This document shows positions 63,967 through 64,000 of a DNA stretch of 64,000 nucleotides, piece by piece (position 1 is the stretch's first letter; each line of letters begins with the position of its first letter). Made by a program: the position numbers and the translations under genes. The DNA lies in the NCBI RefSeq assembly GCF_025561425.1, contig NZ_CP094824.1, forward strand, positions 2,108,001 to 2,172,000, given 5' to 3'. The notes beneath the pieces were generated by a model. The model did not search any database. It was not told the origin of the DNA and worked only from the letters and a program-made list of their open reading frames with translations. This DNA comes from Mammaliicoccus sciuri. GTDB taxonomy: Bacteria; Bacillota; Bacilli; Staphylococcales; Staphylococcaceae.

Positions 63967-64000
63967 AATTAATCTCCCCTTTGTTGTAAGCCTTAAGATA

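Overview
The window looks like chromosome of a low-GC Gram-positive coccus of the family Staphylococcaceae. The proteins closely resemble Staphylococcus aureus ones I remember (TarG, TarH, TarA, an LCP ligase, FmtA, Atl, the men enzymes, LplA, MurE, UgtP and LtaA), and several runs of genes keep the S. aureus order. The teichoic acid genes are of the poly(glycerol phosphate) kind, with TagD and several CDP-glycerol transferases and no ribitol genes in view. This points to a coagulase-negative staphylococcus or a Mammaliicoccus-like species. I cannot fix the species: there is no rRNA in the window.

1-16.6 kb is a wall teichoic acid (WTA) locus. It holds a cut-off family 4 glycosyltransferase, three CDP-glycerol glycerophosphotransferases (one with two catalytic halves), a TarS/TarP-like glycosyltransferase, tagD, an FmtA-like esterase, a frameshifted OafA-type O-acyltransferase, tarX, tarB, tarG and the divergent tarH. 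Next come a vraABC-like acyl-CoA operon with two small hotdog-type proteins (16.6-19.7 kb) and tagA (19.9-20.7 kb). An LCP attachment enzyme, a DUF2538 protein, a GNAT enzyme, the autolysin atl, a membrane acyltransferase, a PatA-like aminotransferase and a RocB-like M20 peptidase fill 20.9-31.8 kb. The men genes (menFDHB, and menA divergent) occupy 32.0-37.8 kb, followed by an esterase and a second GNAT enzyme.

39.1-41.6 kb is a small accessory island. It carries a type I toxin-antitoxin module like S. aureus sprG/sprF, with a leader peptide, a second SprF-like RNA with no toxin beside it, two tiny membrane peptides (a third has lost its start codon), and a decayed two-gene cassette (LSM-like protein plus a duplicated '...VAWG' protein), each gene broken by one TAA codon. 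It ends near tRNA-Ser and tRNA-Asn genes. A frameshifted comK follows.

42.8-64 kb is housekeeping: a VOC protein, an IDEAL protein, lplA, a 5'-nucleotidase-like enzyme, an orphan sporulation-type histidine kinase, a Ktr potassium channel, an HtrA-like protease, TerC under a yybP-ykoY manganese riboswitch, prfC, yueH, murE (lysine type), an ABC exporter with an altered Walker A, ugtP-ltaA for the lipoteichoic acid anchor, yjcG, an esterase with a palindromic operator, and an alanine/sodium symporter. The main theme is the cell envelope: WTA synthesis, export, decoration and attachment, lipoteichoic acid anchor, peptidoglycan precursor and autolysin. Two loci (22.8-23.1 kb and 31.9-32.0 kb) carry the same two families of intergenic hairpin repeats.
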